This document shows, in pieces, positions 1-7,516 of a stretch of DNA of 64,000 nt (the stretch's first letter is position 1; the number at the start of each line of letters is the position of its first letter). The DNA is from Fibrobacterota bacterium (lineage in GTDB: Bacteria > Fibrobacterota > Fibrobacteria > UBA11236). A program made the position numbers and the translations under genes. The notes beneath the pieces were generated by a model that saw only the letters and a list, made by a program, of their open reading frames with translations, was not told the DNA's origin and did not search any database. The stretch is taken from NCBI GenBank assembly GCA_028287465.1, contig JAQBPO010000013.1:1-64000 (forward strand), read 5' to 3'.

Positions 1-2
1 AA

Positions 3-470
3 GAGGGATGGCTCGCGCCCAGGTAGTGGGAAGAGGACGCGACCGGATGGTCCGAGAAAACCCTTGCGGGCCTCCGCCCCGTGGATCCGGCGGCCCCGGT
101 CTGCCATGTGAGCCACTTCGAGGCGGACGCCTTCGCCCGATGGAGCGGCGCGCGCCTGCCCACCGAGGCCGAATGGGAAACGGCATGCGTCGCTTCGGCG
201 CCCGCGGCCTCCGCGCCCGCGGTCCGGCCTTTCCAGATGCTCAGCTGCCTATGGCAATGGACCGCATCGGCCTACCTGGCCTATCCCGGCTTCCGTCCCT
301 TTCCCGGAGCCGTGGGCGAGTACAACGGAAAATTCATGATGGACCAGATGGTATTGCGGGGCGGCTCGTTCGCCACGCCTCGAGGCCACCTGCGGCCCAC
401 CTACCGTAATTTCTTTCCGGCCGCGACCCGTTGGCAGTTCAGCGGCATCCGGCTTGCGGAGGACGCATGA
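3..470 (+). pseudogene. egtB: egtB 3' part, ergothioneine synthase EgtB-like, with in-frame amber codon
   Basis: This is the C-terminal part of an EgtB-like (FGE-sulfatase/SUMF fold) iron-dependent sulfoxide synthase, which joins hercynine to a thiol donor in ergothioneine synthesis. The 5' end lies outside the window. Visible family motifs are [33 protein letters not shown] and a closing [10 protein letters not shown]. The reading frame is coherent from base 3, but codon 24-26 is TAG, at the place where the family normally reads Trp-Leu-Ala-Pro-Leu-Tyr-Trp; here it reads GWLAPR-stop-WEED. One base change from TAC or TAT explains it. Either the gene is broken or there is a base-call error; other genes here use TAG as a normal stop, so a recoded amber is unlikely. 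Its TGA overlaps the egtD start by 4 nt. The family assignment is firm; the pseudogene status is uncertain. Confidence 0.75.
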
Positions 471-1483
471 ATAGTCGGGAAGACCATTCGCGGCTCATCG
501 TCGACAATCCCCAGTGGGACGCCGGCCGGGCCGCCGCCGAAAGCATGGAGTTCCTCCGGGACGTGGTGGACGGGCTCTCCCGACGCGCGAAATCCCTCTC
601 CTGCAAGCATTTCTACGATGCGGAAGGCAGCCGGCTCTTCGAGCGGATCATGCGCATGCCGGAATATTACCCCACCCGGTGCGAGACCGAGATCCTGCGG
701 GCCTTCCGCGGCGACATCCTTTCCCTCATGGACGGACTCCCGTTCAACCTGGTGGACCTGGGGGCCGGCGACGCCGCCAAAACGCGCATCCTGCTCGAGC
801 ATTTCCATCGCCGGGGCGCCTTGCTTTCGTACGTGCCCGTGGATGTTTCCGGGGACGCGCTCGCGCGCATGGCCGCCTCCGTCCGGGAGGAGTTGCCGGG
901 CCTGACGGTGCATCCCTTGGCGGATGAGTACTTCCCGGCCCTGGACCGTCTGAACGGATCGGTTCCTGGGCGAAAGCTCGTCCTCTTCCTCGGCTCCACC
1001 ATCGGCAACTTCGAAAAACGCGAGGCGGCGGCCTTCCTGAAAGGCCTGCGGGACTCCTTGGAACCGGACGACGCCCTTTTGATCGGGTTCGATCTGCGTA
1101 AGGAGCCCGGCCGCGTCCTGCGGGCCTATGATGATGCCTCCGGCCTGACCGCGCGCTTCAACCTGAACCTCCTGGAGCGCATCAACCGGGAGCTCGAAGC
1201 GGATTTCGATCCGGACGGGTTCGTCCACCATGCCGTTTACGATCCGGAGGAGGGCGTGGCCCGAAGCTACCTGGTTTCCCGCCGGGAGCAGGCTGTGCGG
1301 ATCCGCAAGGCGGGCCTGACCTTGGTTATCGGCGCTTGGGAAAGCATCCATACCGAGAATGCCTTCAAGTACGCTCCCGAGGAAATCCGGCGCTTGGCCG
1401 AAGCCGCCGGGTTCGTGGAATCCGCCGTTTTCCAGGATAGGGAGGGGCTGTTCCAGGACTCCTTTTTGACCTTTTCACGCTGA
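467..1483 (+). CDS. egtD: EgtD, L-histidine N(alpha)-methyltransferase
   Basis: SAM-dependent enzyme that trimethylates histidine to hercynine, the first step of ergothioneine synthesis; cytoplasmic. The 338-residue product is near the usual length (about 320). Family features are the N-terminal [15 protein letters not shown] block, PEYYPTRCE, the SAM-binding [11 protein letters not shown] stretch, [10 protein letters not shown], and a C-terminal [11 protein letters not shown] segment. I chose the ATG at 467 because GGAGG lies at 458-462 and the ATG overlaps the TGA of egtB; a longer frame from TTG at 431 would run into egtB. The tight overlap implies translational coupling, so if egtB is really interrupted upstream, egtD output may also be affected. 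EgtD alone would make hercynine only. Confidence 0.95.
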   Translation: MNSREDHSRLIVDNPQWDAGRAAAESMEFLRDVVDGLSRRAKSLSCKHFYDAEGSRLFERIMRMPEYYPTRCETEILRAFRGDILSLMDGLPFNLVDLGAGDAAKTRILLEHFHRRGALLSYVPVDVSGDALARMAASVREELPGLTVHPLADEYFPALDRLNGSVPGRKLVLFLGSTIGNFEKREAAAFLKGLRDSLEPDDALLIGFDLRKEPGRVLRAYDDASGLTARFNLNLLERINRELEADFDPDGFVHHAVYDPEEGVARSYLVSRREQAVRIRKAGLTLVIGAWESIHTENAFKYAPEEIRRLAEAAGFVESAVFQDREGLFQDSFLTFSR

Positions 1484-1617
1484 TTACGCCACTTCCGCGT
1501 CCTAGCGCCCCTATTTGAACCCCCTTCCATTCTTATTAAATATGCCGGGGGCATGCGGTTAGCCTGCCCCGTTTTTATACCTTTTCGGGGCCGGTCAGAC
1601 GGAAGGAACGCGTTTTA

Positions 1618-2304
1618 ATGTCGAGATGGTTTGATACTACCTCCGAAACAAGGGGGTGGTTGCTGGAGAAGTTCGCGAAGGGGACGGCCAATTACTGGTT
1701 CGCTTTTATCGCCGATTTCGCCACCGCCATGTTCTTCATCTCCTGGGAAATCAGCCATAACAAAGGCACGCCCACCCTCACCGCCCTCGGATTCACCGGT
1801 GGATTCCTCATTTGGGGCCTCACCGAATATGTCTTCCATCGATGGGTCTACCATCAGGTCGAGGGGATTTTCGGCGATGGCCATCGCATCCACCATACCG
1901 AAGCCAGGACCCTGATCGCCATGCCCTGGTTCATGACCACCCTGACCATGTTCGCCTTGTGGCATATAGGCGGGGGAGTCCTCAGGACGCCCTACTTTTC
2001 AAGCGTTCTGGCGGGTTGGCTGGTCGGTTTCGTCTGGTATTCCCTGGTCCACCACAGCCATCACCATTGGGCCATCGGCAATTCCTGGATACGCCGCCTC
2101 AAGGCCTACCATCGCGTGCACCACCATTTTCCCGACTACAATTACGGCGTGACCATCCGCTTTTGGGACATTGTCTTCAGAACCCAGTACCGCAAGCCCC
2201 TGTCGGGCATCCAGCGGGAAAAAGACGTCAAAGAGGATGTCGAAGGGGATGCGGCCTATCCGGATCCGAAACCCATCCGTCCCCGGGTCATGGCGGGCGC
2301 CTAG
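1618..2304 (+). CDS. fatty acid hydroxylase superfamily membrane protein
   Basis: Integral-membrane di-iron hydroxylase of the fatty acid hydroxylase/sterol desaturase superfamily (FA2H/Scs7, carotenoid hydroxylase relatives). The 228-residue product shows the full histidine cluster: HRWVYH at residues 74-79, HRIHH at 89-93, HHSHHH at 145-150, and HRVHHH at 165-170. Two hydrophobic pairs lie around residues 27-72 and 100-145. The start is ATG 1618 with GGAAGG about 12 nt upstream. It ends 2 nt from the end of the convergent Mpo1-like gene, whose yeast relative acts on 2-hydroxy fatty acids, so fatty acid 2-hydroxylation is a reasonable guess for the activity. Substrate cannot be read from sequence; carotenoid or sterol oxidation are alternatives. 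Confidence 0.85.
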   Translation: MSRWFDTTSETRGWLLEKFAKGTANYWFAFIADFATAMFFISWEISHNKGTPTLTALGFTGGFLIWGLTEYVFHRWVYHQVEGIFGDGHRIHHTEARTLIAMPWFMTTLTMFALWHIGGGVLRTPYFSSVLAGWLVGFVWYSLVHHSHHHWAIGNSWIRRLKAYHRVHHHFPDYNYGVTIRFWDIVFRTQYRKPLSGIQREKDVKEDVEGDAAYPDPKPIRPRVMAGA

Positions 2305-2306
2305 CC

Positions 2307-2795
2307 CTAATCCGCCTTCACCGGCCTCTTGGGACCTTTCCACAATCCCAGGCCGAGCAATGCCTCAGCGACCAGGAAAAGGGGTGCGGTGAACACCGCC
2401 TGCCCGAAATTGTCCATCAAGGCGGGCCGTTTGCCTTCTATGGCATGGCCGGCCAGCTGGAACGCCCATCCGAGGATGAAGGTGATCGCGAAGACGGCAA
2501 GGGACGCTTTGAGAGGCAGGCGGGACGCCCAATCCGCGCCCCAGGTTACGGGGATCATGGCCAGGGTCATCAGCGTTGCCAAAAGGGGATCCAGGAGGAA
2601 ATAATACACGAGGGTGCAGAGAACGAAGGCCATGGCCAAGGTGAGCCTATGGCCGCCCGCGGACGCGGAAAGCCATCCCATGGGAATGAGAATGGAAAAA
2701 GTCACCAGCGGTACGCCGAAAAAATGCGTAGCCTTACAACCCGGGGTCCGGTGATAGGATTGGTAAAAGGCCAATTGATCCGCCAAGGGCTTCAT
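2307..2795 (-). CDS. Mpo1-like (DUF962) membrane dioxygenase
   Basis: A 162-residue protein of the Mpo1/YGL010w-like (DUF962) family. Yeast Mpo1 is an iron(II)-dependent dioxygenase that shortens 2-hydroxy fatty acids by one carbon in alpha-oxidation. Family hallmarks seen: the N-terminal YHRTPGCKATHFFGVP block with His15 and His24, and the C-terminal GHAIEGKRPAL block with His117, separated by several hydrophobic helices (about residues 28-43, 49-80 and 96-112). It is convergent with the fatty acid hydroxylase gene (2 nt between stop codons) and its start lies only 27 nt from the divergent start at 2823, so its promoter must sit inside the neighbouring coding region. Family membership is strong; the reaction is taken from the yeast homologue. 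Confidence 0.85.
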   Translation of the reverse strand: MKPLADQLAFYQSYHRTPGCKATHFFGVPLVTFSILIPMGWLSASAGGHRLTLAMAFVLCTLVYYFLLDPLLATLMTLAMIPVTWGADWASRLPLKASLAVFAITFILGWAFQLAGHAIEGKRPALMDNFGQAVFTAPLFLVAEALLGLGLWKGPKRPVKAD

Positions 2796-2822
2796 CTAAC
2801 CTATTATAACCGATATCGACGG

Positions 2823-3701
2823 ATGATGAAAGCGCATTGCATAGGGACCCTGGTATTGCTTGCCGGCCTGCATTCGCTGTGCCCGGCTTTCAACGCCCAG
2901 GATCCCTCCACGGATTTCGCCTTCCTCGAATTCGAACCCTATCCCGCGTTCGGCGGGACGCGCTTCCAGGGCCCGGCCATCGCGCAGCCGGGGGATCGCC
3001 TCTGGCGCCTGGCCGGCCAGCTTTCCTTCCCCGCCGGCAAGTTCGGGGATCACCAGTTTTTCGGGTCCTTCAAATCGACCCTCATGGACCGTGATATCGT
3101 GTACGGGGACACCCTGGTCCTCAACGACGGGATGCTGAAGCGGTTCTGGCTGAGCGGCGGGGACTCCTGGAAGGGAACGCCCGGGCAGAGTTCCATGGTC
3201 CTGGTGGGCGTGGGCGTCAATAGCGACTTCGCGGATCTGGGTCCCAAGGATTTCAACACCGAATGGATCTATTCGCATTTCTGGACCGTGGGACCTTCCT
3301 TCAATTGGGGCCTGGGGCTGGACATCCAGCAGTATTTCGGCAAGTACGAGCCGTATCCGCTCATCTTCGCGGAATGGATGGTCAACGATAGGACCAAGCT
3401 GAAATGGGACGCGGATTTCCTGGAGATGCGCCGCTTCCTCAGCCCATGGCTTTGCTTCACGGCCGGGGTCCGATTCAACCTGGAGTTCTTCGCCCTCAAG
3501 GACGATGCGGACTACGAATACAACAGCATGGGCCTCGAGACCGGTTTCCAATACGCCATCGGCGGCGATTTCTACGTGCGCATCAAGTACAAGGAACTGG
3601 TCTGGGGACGGCAGACGCTGGGCCTGCCGGACGGGACCCGCCGTACGGAAGGCATCGACGCGGGCCGCAGCCTGCGCCTCAATTTCGCCTACGGTCTTTG
3701 A
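2823..3701 (+). CDS. predicted secreted outer-membrane beta-barrel protein
   Basis: A 292-residue protein of unknown function. It begins with two Met codons (2823, 2826) and an apparent signal peptide (MKAHCIGTLVLLAGLHSLCPAFNA, cleavage near Ala-Gln). The rest is rich in alternating aromatic/hydrophobic and polar residues with Gly/Asn-Asp turns, and it ends in an aromatic-containing strand (RLNFAYGL), the pattern of Gram-negative outer-membrane barrels. It may belong to the DUF6268-type barrel group, but I cannot verify that. The long open frame upstream (from 1812) is antisense to the Mpo1-like gene and was discarded. Only 27 nt separate its start from that of the divergent gene. Confidence 0.7.
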   Translation: MMKAHCIGTLVLLAGLHSLCPAFNAQDPSTDFAFLEFEPYPAFGGTRFQGPAIAQPGDRLWRLAGQLSFPAGKFGDHQFFGSFKSTLMDRDIVYGDTLVLNDGMLKRFWLSGGDSWKGTPGQSSMVLVGVGVNSDFADLGPKDFNTEWIYSHFWTVGPSFNWGLGLDIQQYFGKYEPYPLIFAEWMVNDRTKLKWDADFLEMRRFLSPWLCFTAGVRFNLEFFALKDDADYEYNSMGLETGFQYAIGGDFYVRIKYKELVWGRQTLGLPDGTRRTEGIDAGRSLRLNFAYGL

Positions 3702-3740
3702 AGGCACGGGAGGGACGGGCCGCCGTCCCGGCGATCGCGC

Positions 3741-4427
3741 TCACTCCAGATACTGTTCGAACCAATGGCAGGCGAGGCGGGAAACCTTTTCCGTGATGCG
3801 CAGATCGTCGCGGCCCTTCACGAAACCCGGCACGTACTCCATGCGCTTGCGGCCCGTCAGGGCGGCATGGCAGTCCCGGGCGAACTTGGCTTCATCGCCG
3901 TCCTGATCACCGGTGATGATCAGGGTGGGGGGCTTCACCCTCCTGAGGATGTCCAGCTCGGCGGGCGGGATTCCCGCGGCGACCACGGCCGAAACCACGG
4001 TCGGCTTGGCGGCTGCCACGGCGAAGGTGGCCCAGGCCCCCGGACCCGTTCCGAAAAGCCCGATGGGCAGGCCGGAGGCTTCGGGGAGATCCCGCACCCA
4101 TTCCAGGGAATCGTACAACCGCTCGGAAAGCATATCCGTATCGAAGCAGGAGCCGTCTTCCCCCTGCGTTCCCATCTCCTCGGCCTGTTTGCCGATCTCG
4201 GACTCTTCTTCGGTCAGCAGGTCCATCATCAGGATGCCGAATCCGTCCTTGGTGAAATATTCGGCGAGGTTCTGGACGCGCTGAGTGCCATGCGCCCGGC
4301 TACCCGCATGGGAGAGTATTATCAGCCCCGTGGCTCCGGCGGGAACCTGCATTTCGGCGTCCAGGATGGACGTGCCGGCAGGCACCTGCACGGGAAAACC
4401 TTCGGAAAACCATTCTTGCATCATCAT
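3741..4427 (-). CDS. dienelactone-hydrolase-like alpha/beta protein lacking nucleophile and His
   Basis: A 228-residue alpha/beta-hydrolase-fold protein resembling the hydrolases often fused or linked to phosphoribosyltransferases. Seen in order: LIILSHAGS near residue 40, a DLLTEEE segment, PIGLFGTGPGAWA at 121-133 where the nucleophile elbow G-x-S-x-G belongs, and LIITGDQD near 169-176. The expected Ser is Gly128, and the expected THLF histidine after VPG is replaced by VKGR. It is therefore probably not a classical serine hydrolase; it may be a pseudoenzyme. I chose the ATG at 4427 because a GGGGGA-like site precedes it; the open frame upstream to 4565 overlaps the start of the divergent aminopeptidase gene and looks non-coding. 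Confidence 0.75.
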   Translation of the reverse strand: MMMQEWFSEGFPVQVPAGTSILDAEMQVPAGATGLIILSHAGSRAHGTQRVQNLAEYFTKDGFGILMMDLLTEEESEIGKQAEEMGTQGEDGSCFDTDMLSERLYDSLEWVRDLPEASGLPIGLFGTGPGAWATFAVAAAKPTVVSAVVAAGIPPAELDILRRVKPPTLIITGDQDGDEAKFARDCHAALTGRKRMEYVPGFVKGRDDLRITEKVSRLACHWFEQYLE

Positions 4428-4556
4428 AGGGAGGTCCCCCTTATAACAGAATAAAATCACGGAACGGAGCGGTCCCAAAGAAATCGGAGTGTCTTTTTGG
4501 CATGCCTTATGCTCCGGGACGGGCCCAGGCCGGCGCCGAATGCTATTTTTGGACGG

Positions 4557-5507
4557 ATGACCCATCCCGGCCTTTATCCGGAAATCGAGCCCTATCGAAC
4601 CGGATTCCTACAGGTTTCACCCATCCACAGTATTTACTTCGAAGAGGCGGGGCAACCCAACGGATTCCCCGCCCTCTTCCTGCATGGCGGTCCCGGCGCC
4701 GGCATCAATCCCAAGCACCGGCGCTTCTTCGATCCGGCCCACTACCGCGTCATCCTCTTCGATCAGCGCGGGGCCGGGCGCAGCAAGCCGCATGCGGAGA
4801 TCCTCGACAATACCACGGATCTCCTGATCGAGGACATCGAGAAGCTGCGCCGCATGGCGGGCGTGGAGAAATGGCTCGTCTTCGGCGGAAGCTGGGGCAG
4901 CACCTTGGCCCTGGCTTATGCCATCCGGCATCCGTCGCGGGTTTCCGGACTCGTCCTGCGCGGCGTTTTCCTGGGCCGCAAAAGCGAAGTCCGCTGGCTG
5001 TTCCAGGCGGGCGCCTCGGAAATCTTTCCCGACTACTGGGAGCGGTACCTCGGGCCCATCCCCCTGGAAGAGCGCGGGGACCTGGTGGCCGCATACCACC
5101 GCAGGCTCACCGGTCCGGACACGGCGGAGCGCTTGCGCGCGGCCCAGGCCTGGAGCGGTTGGGAGGCTTCCGTTTGCAAGCTCGTGCCGGATGAGAACCT
5201 GATCCGCGAATCCGTCGCCGACAAAATGGCCCTGTCCCTGGCGCGCCTCGAATGCCACTACTGCCTGAACGGACTCTTCCTCCCGTCCGACAACCATATC
5301 CTCGGGAACGCCAAGGCGCTTTCCGGGATCCCGACCCGCATCGTCCAGGGACGCTACGACATGGCTTGCCCGGCGGTCTCGGCGTGGGACCTCCACCGGG
5401 CCATGCCCCATTCGGAAATACGGATCGTCACCGAGGCGGGACACTCCGCGACGGAACCGGGCCTGGCGCGCGAACTGGTGCAGGCCACCGACGACTTCCG
5501 GCGCTAG
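4557..5507 (+). CDS. pip: proline iminopeptidase (prolyl aminopeptidase)
   Basis: Serine peptidase of clan SC, family S33, that removes N-terminal proline from peptides; cytoplasmic. The 316-residue product has the family signatures: LHGGPGAG (oxyanion loop), FDQRGAGRS, the nucleophile elbow GGSWGS, the Asp in QGRYDMACP and the His in EAGHSA. The cap domain spans roughly residues 135-245. ATG 4557 is chosen because the family begins just after it (YPEIEPYRTGFL); the frame upstream to 4497 has no homology. Transcribed divergently from the hydrolase-like gene at 3741-4427, with 129 nt between starts. Confidence 0.93.
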   Translation: MTHPGLYPEIEPYRTGFLQVSPIHSIYFEEAGQPNGFPALFLHGGPGAGINPKHRRFFDPAHYRVILFDQRGAGRSKPHAEILDNTTDLLIEDIEKLRRMAGVEKWLVFGGSWGSTLALAYAIRHPSRVSGLVLRGVFLGRKSEVRWLFQAGASEIFPDYWERYLGPIPLEERGDLVAAYHRRLTGPDTAERLRAAQAWSGWEASVCKLVPDENLIRESVADKMALSLARLECHYCLNGLFLPSDNHILGNAKALSGIPTRIVQGRYDMACPAVSAWDLHRAMPHSEIRIVTEAGHSATEPGLARELVQATDDFRR

Positions 5508-5617
5508 GCCTTCCGGGCCAGGCCGGATTCCCCATCCCGATCAATCCGTTGCGATCAATCCGTTGTAATGGGTCCGACGGAATTTATTTTCAAGGAAGGC
5601 CCTTCCAAGGAGGAACC

Positions 5618-5914
5618 ATGCCCAGAGGAGACAAGTCGGCCTATTCCGACAAGCAAAAGCGCCAGGCGGAGCATATCGAGGAAGGATACGAGGAAAAAGG
5701 GGTGCCCGGAAAGGAAGCGGAGAAGCGCGCATGGGCCACCGTGAACAAGACGACCGGCGGAGGCAAGAAGCGCGGTTCGGGACGCGGCAAGCCGATCAAC
5801 AAGGAACCGTCCCGCAAGGGCGGCGCCAAGGGCGGAAGGTCCGTCGCGGCCCGTCCCAAGTCGTCCCGTTCGGCTTCGGCCCGGAAGGCCGCCCGTACCC
5901 GCTCCAAGTCCTGA
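5618..5914 (+). CDS. small basic protein of the plasmid-stabilisation-annotated type
   Basis: A 98-residue, highly basic protein. The N-terminal half (SDKQKRQAEHIEEGYEEKG followed by AEKRAWATVNK and TGGGKKRGSGRGKP) matches a widespread family of small proteins often annotated as plasmid stabilization protein, with no established function. The C-terminal half is a Lys/Arg/Ser/Ala-rich tail (RPKSSRSASARKAARTRS) like a histone-H1 or Ku-tail extension, suggesting nucleic-acid contact (inference). A strong AAGGAGG at 5608-5614 fixes the ATG at 5618. A G/C-rich hairpin follows 25 nt after the stop. The upstream leader contains a 13-nt direct repeat (GATCAATCCGTTG) twice around 5540-5566. Confidence 0.8.
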   Translation: MPRGDKSAYSDKQKRQAEHIEEGYEEKGVPGKEAEKRAWATVNKTTGGGKKRGSGRGKPINKEPSRKGGAKGGRSVAARPKSSRSASARKAARTRSKS

Positions 5915-5939
5915 CCCCGTGAATCCCCATTCGTAAAGC

Positions 5940-5979
5940 CCCTTCCCGCCTTCCGGCGAACTTCAGCGGGCGGGAAGGG
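5940..5979 (+). terminator. GC-rich hairpin, probable terminator
   Basis: Perfect 11-bp stem (CCCTTCCCGCC paired with GGCGGGAAGGG) with an 18-nt loop, 25 nt downstream of the small basic protein gene. No T-tract follows, so it may be a Rho-type or processing hairpin. Confidence 0.5.
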
Positions 5980-6004
5980 TTGCGGGGATGTACAATTCCC
6001 TAGC

Positions 6005-6511
6005 ATGCTTCCGTCCATACGTTTTCCTTCCCTCCTTCTTTCCGGCCTCATCCCCGCCATGCTTATGGGATGCGATGGTTCCGGATCCGCGACGGGACCC
6101 GGCCGCCAAACGGATGAGGGCCCCTGGATCACGGATTCGGTCTATACCCTGGACGAATTCCCCTTCGGTTCCGATGCCTGCCTCGAAGTGTTCCCGGCGG
6201 GCTCCGTCAATTCCGAAACCCGCGGACCGGACGCCGCGGCCGCCCTGCGCATCATCGCTACGGCGTGTTATCACGCTCGCGTAACCGTGATCGATTCCGC
6301 CAAGGATACCGTCCGGACCTTCGATTCCCGTTTCGGCATCTTCAACCGCACCGAGGAGGAGAAGAACCGGGGGGTGGTCGGATACGTCTCATGGGACGGA
6401 AAGGACGACCTGGGGATTCCCGTTCCCCGGGGCCGTTACCTGTGGCGGATGGATTTCGATTTCGGATCGGGCCGTACGCGGCGATTCCGCGCGGAGTTCG
6501 TCCTGCCCTGA
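6005..6511 (+). CDS. lipoprotein with FlgD-Ig-like C-terminus
   Basis: A 168-residue predicted lipoprotein: the N-terminal signal ends in a lipobox (LMGC, Cys near residue 23). The C-terminal part, with GYVSWDGKDDLGIPVPRGRYLW near residues 125-145, has the pattern of FlgD/T9SS-type Ig-like modules (...WDGKDDxGxxVPxGxY...). The middle contains a Cys pair that could form a disulfide. Start ATG 6005 lies shortly after the GC hairpin. Its last 76 nt overlap, antisense, the end of the universal stress protein gene. The function is unknown; it is probably anchored in the cell envelope. Confidence 0.7.
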   Translation: MLPSIRFPSLLLSGLIPAMLMGCDGSGSATGPGRQTDEGPWITDSVYTLDEFPFGSDACLEVFPAGSVNSETRGPDAAAALRIIATACYHARVTVIDSAKDTVRTFDSRFGIFNRTEEEKNRGVVGYVSWDGKDDLGIPVPRGRYLWRMDFDFGSGRTRRFRAEFVLP

Positions 6512-7362
6512 GAGCCTCGGCGCGAAGCCTTTCCCGCGGGCCTGACGACCTCCACTGAACATGGGGCGTGAAGGGCCATGGCCGAGGCCACGCTCCCTAT
6601 CAGGAATCCACGGAAGGAAGTGCGCCCGCACGAGCCCAGGAAGACGCAATGGGCCGGCCAGGTCCTGGCTTCCTGGAGCAGAAGGTGGCGCGGCTCCCCC
6701 AGGCGTACCTCCAGGGTTACCTTAAGCCCCTTGCCCGAAAGTTTCGCCGAGGCGCGGTCGAGGAGGCGGCCGATCCTGGTGCGGGTCCCGGGCGCCAGGC
6801 AGCCCGATCCGGCGCCTTCCGCGGATCCTGGGCCGTCTTCCTTGGGGTCCATCACGGCGATAAGGCGGATCAGGGTATCCGCGGGCCAGATCCTGGAGGC
6901 CACGGCATCGACGGCGGCCAGGGAGCCCGGGCTGCCGTCGATGGCCACCAAAACCCTGGGCGCCGCCGGGTCCGCTCCGATCCGGGCGCGGGCGATGCGC
7001 ACGGGCACCCTGGAGTGCCAGGCCACCTTTTGGGAGACGCTGCCCACGATCAACCTGGTCGGACCGGAACGGCCGTGCGAACCCATGACGATCAGGTCGG
7101 CTTTCCAGGCACGGGATCTGGCGAGGATGGCTTCGGCGGCCCGGTTGGGCCGGGCCTCGCTCCGGATGATCCATCCCGGGAACCGCCCGGCCAGGTATCG
7201 GGCGGCCCGTTTCGCCAGGATCACGGCATCCGGCAGGGACTCCCGGGGGGGCGCCGCGGTCAGCACCAGGACCTCCGCGTCCGGAGGGAGACCCGCCGAG
7301 GACAATTCGAACAAGGCCCCATCGCCGCACACCGAACCGTCATAAGCCACCAGGATCCTCAT
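6436..7362 (-). CDS. tandem universal stress protein (two UspA domains)
   Basis: A 308-residue protein with two UspA domains. The first (about residues 1-135) begins MRILVAYDGS and carries LIVMGSHGRSGPTRLIVGSVSQKV, the G-2x-G-9x-G(S/T) nucleotide-binding pattern. The second begins RVLVAIDGSPGS near residue 145 and has VFLGSCGRTSFRGFLIGSVAS. ATG 7362 is selected because GGGGAGG lies 6 nt upstream; the frame also extends to 7389 without support. The last 20 residues are a basic tail (SRRGSQGRTNSARNRRVR) that overlaps the neighbouring lipoprotein gene in antisense, so the tail may be a recent read-through extension. Divergent from the baeRF-like gene. Confidence 0.88.
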   Translation of the reverse strand: MRILVAYDGSVCGDGALFELSSAGLPPDAEVLVLTAAPPRESLPDAVILAKRAARYLAGRFPGWIIRSEARPNRAAEAILARSRAWKADLIVMGSHGRSGPTRLIVGSVSQKVAWHSRVPVRIARARIGADPAAPRVLVAIDGSPGSLAAVDAVASRIWPADTLIRLIAVMDPKEDGPGSAEGAGSGCLAPGTRTRIGRLLDRASAKLSGKGLKVTLEVRLGEPRHLLLQEARTWPAHCVFLGSCGRTSFRGFLIGSVASAMALHAPCSVEVVRPAGKASRRGSQGRTNSARNRRVRPDPKSKSIRHR

Positions 7363-7516
7363 TCGATGCCTCCCCTGCAAAGAAGCCATTCAGGAATCGT
7401 GACGCAATAGACAAGATCCCCGAAACGGCCCGGAAATGGGGAGACGCGCGGAGGGGGAAACGGAAAAACCGAAAAGGTATTTTACGGGTAGGACATTCCT
7501 GGAAAGCGGGGAAAGC

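Noticed and set aside
1812-2822. Open frame continuous with the outer-membrane-like gene (629 codons in all)
   Set aside because: The upstream part is antisense to the Mpo1-like gene and out of frame with the hydroxylase; the signal peptide and double ATG at 2823/2826 mark the true start.
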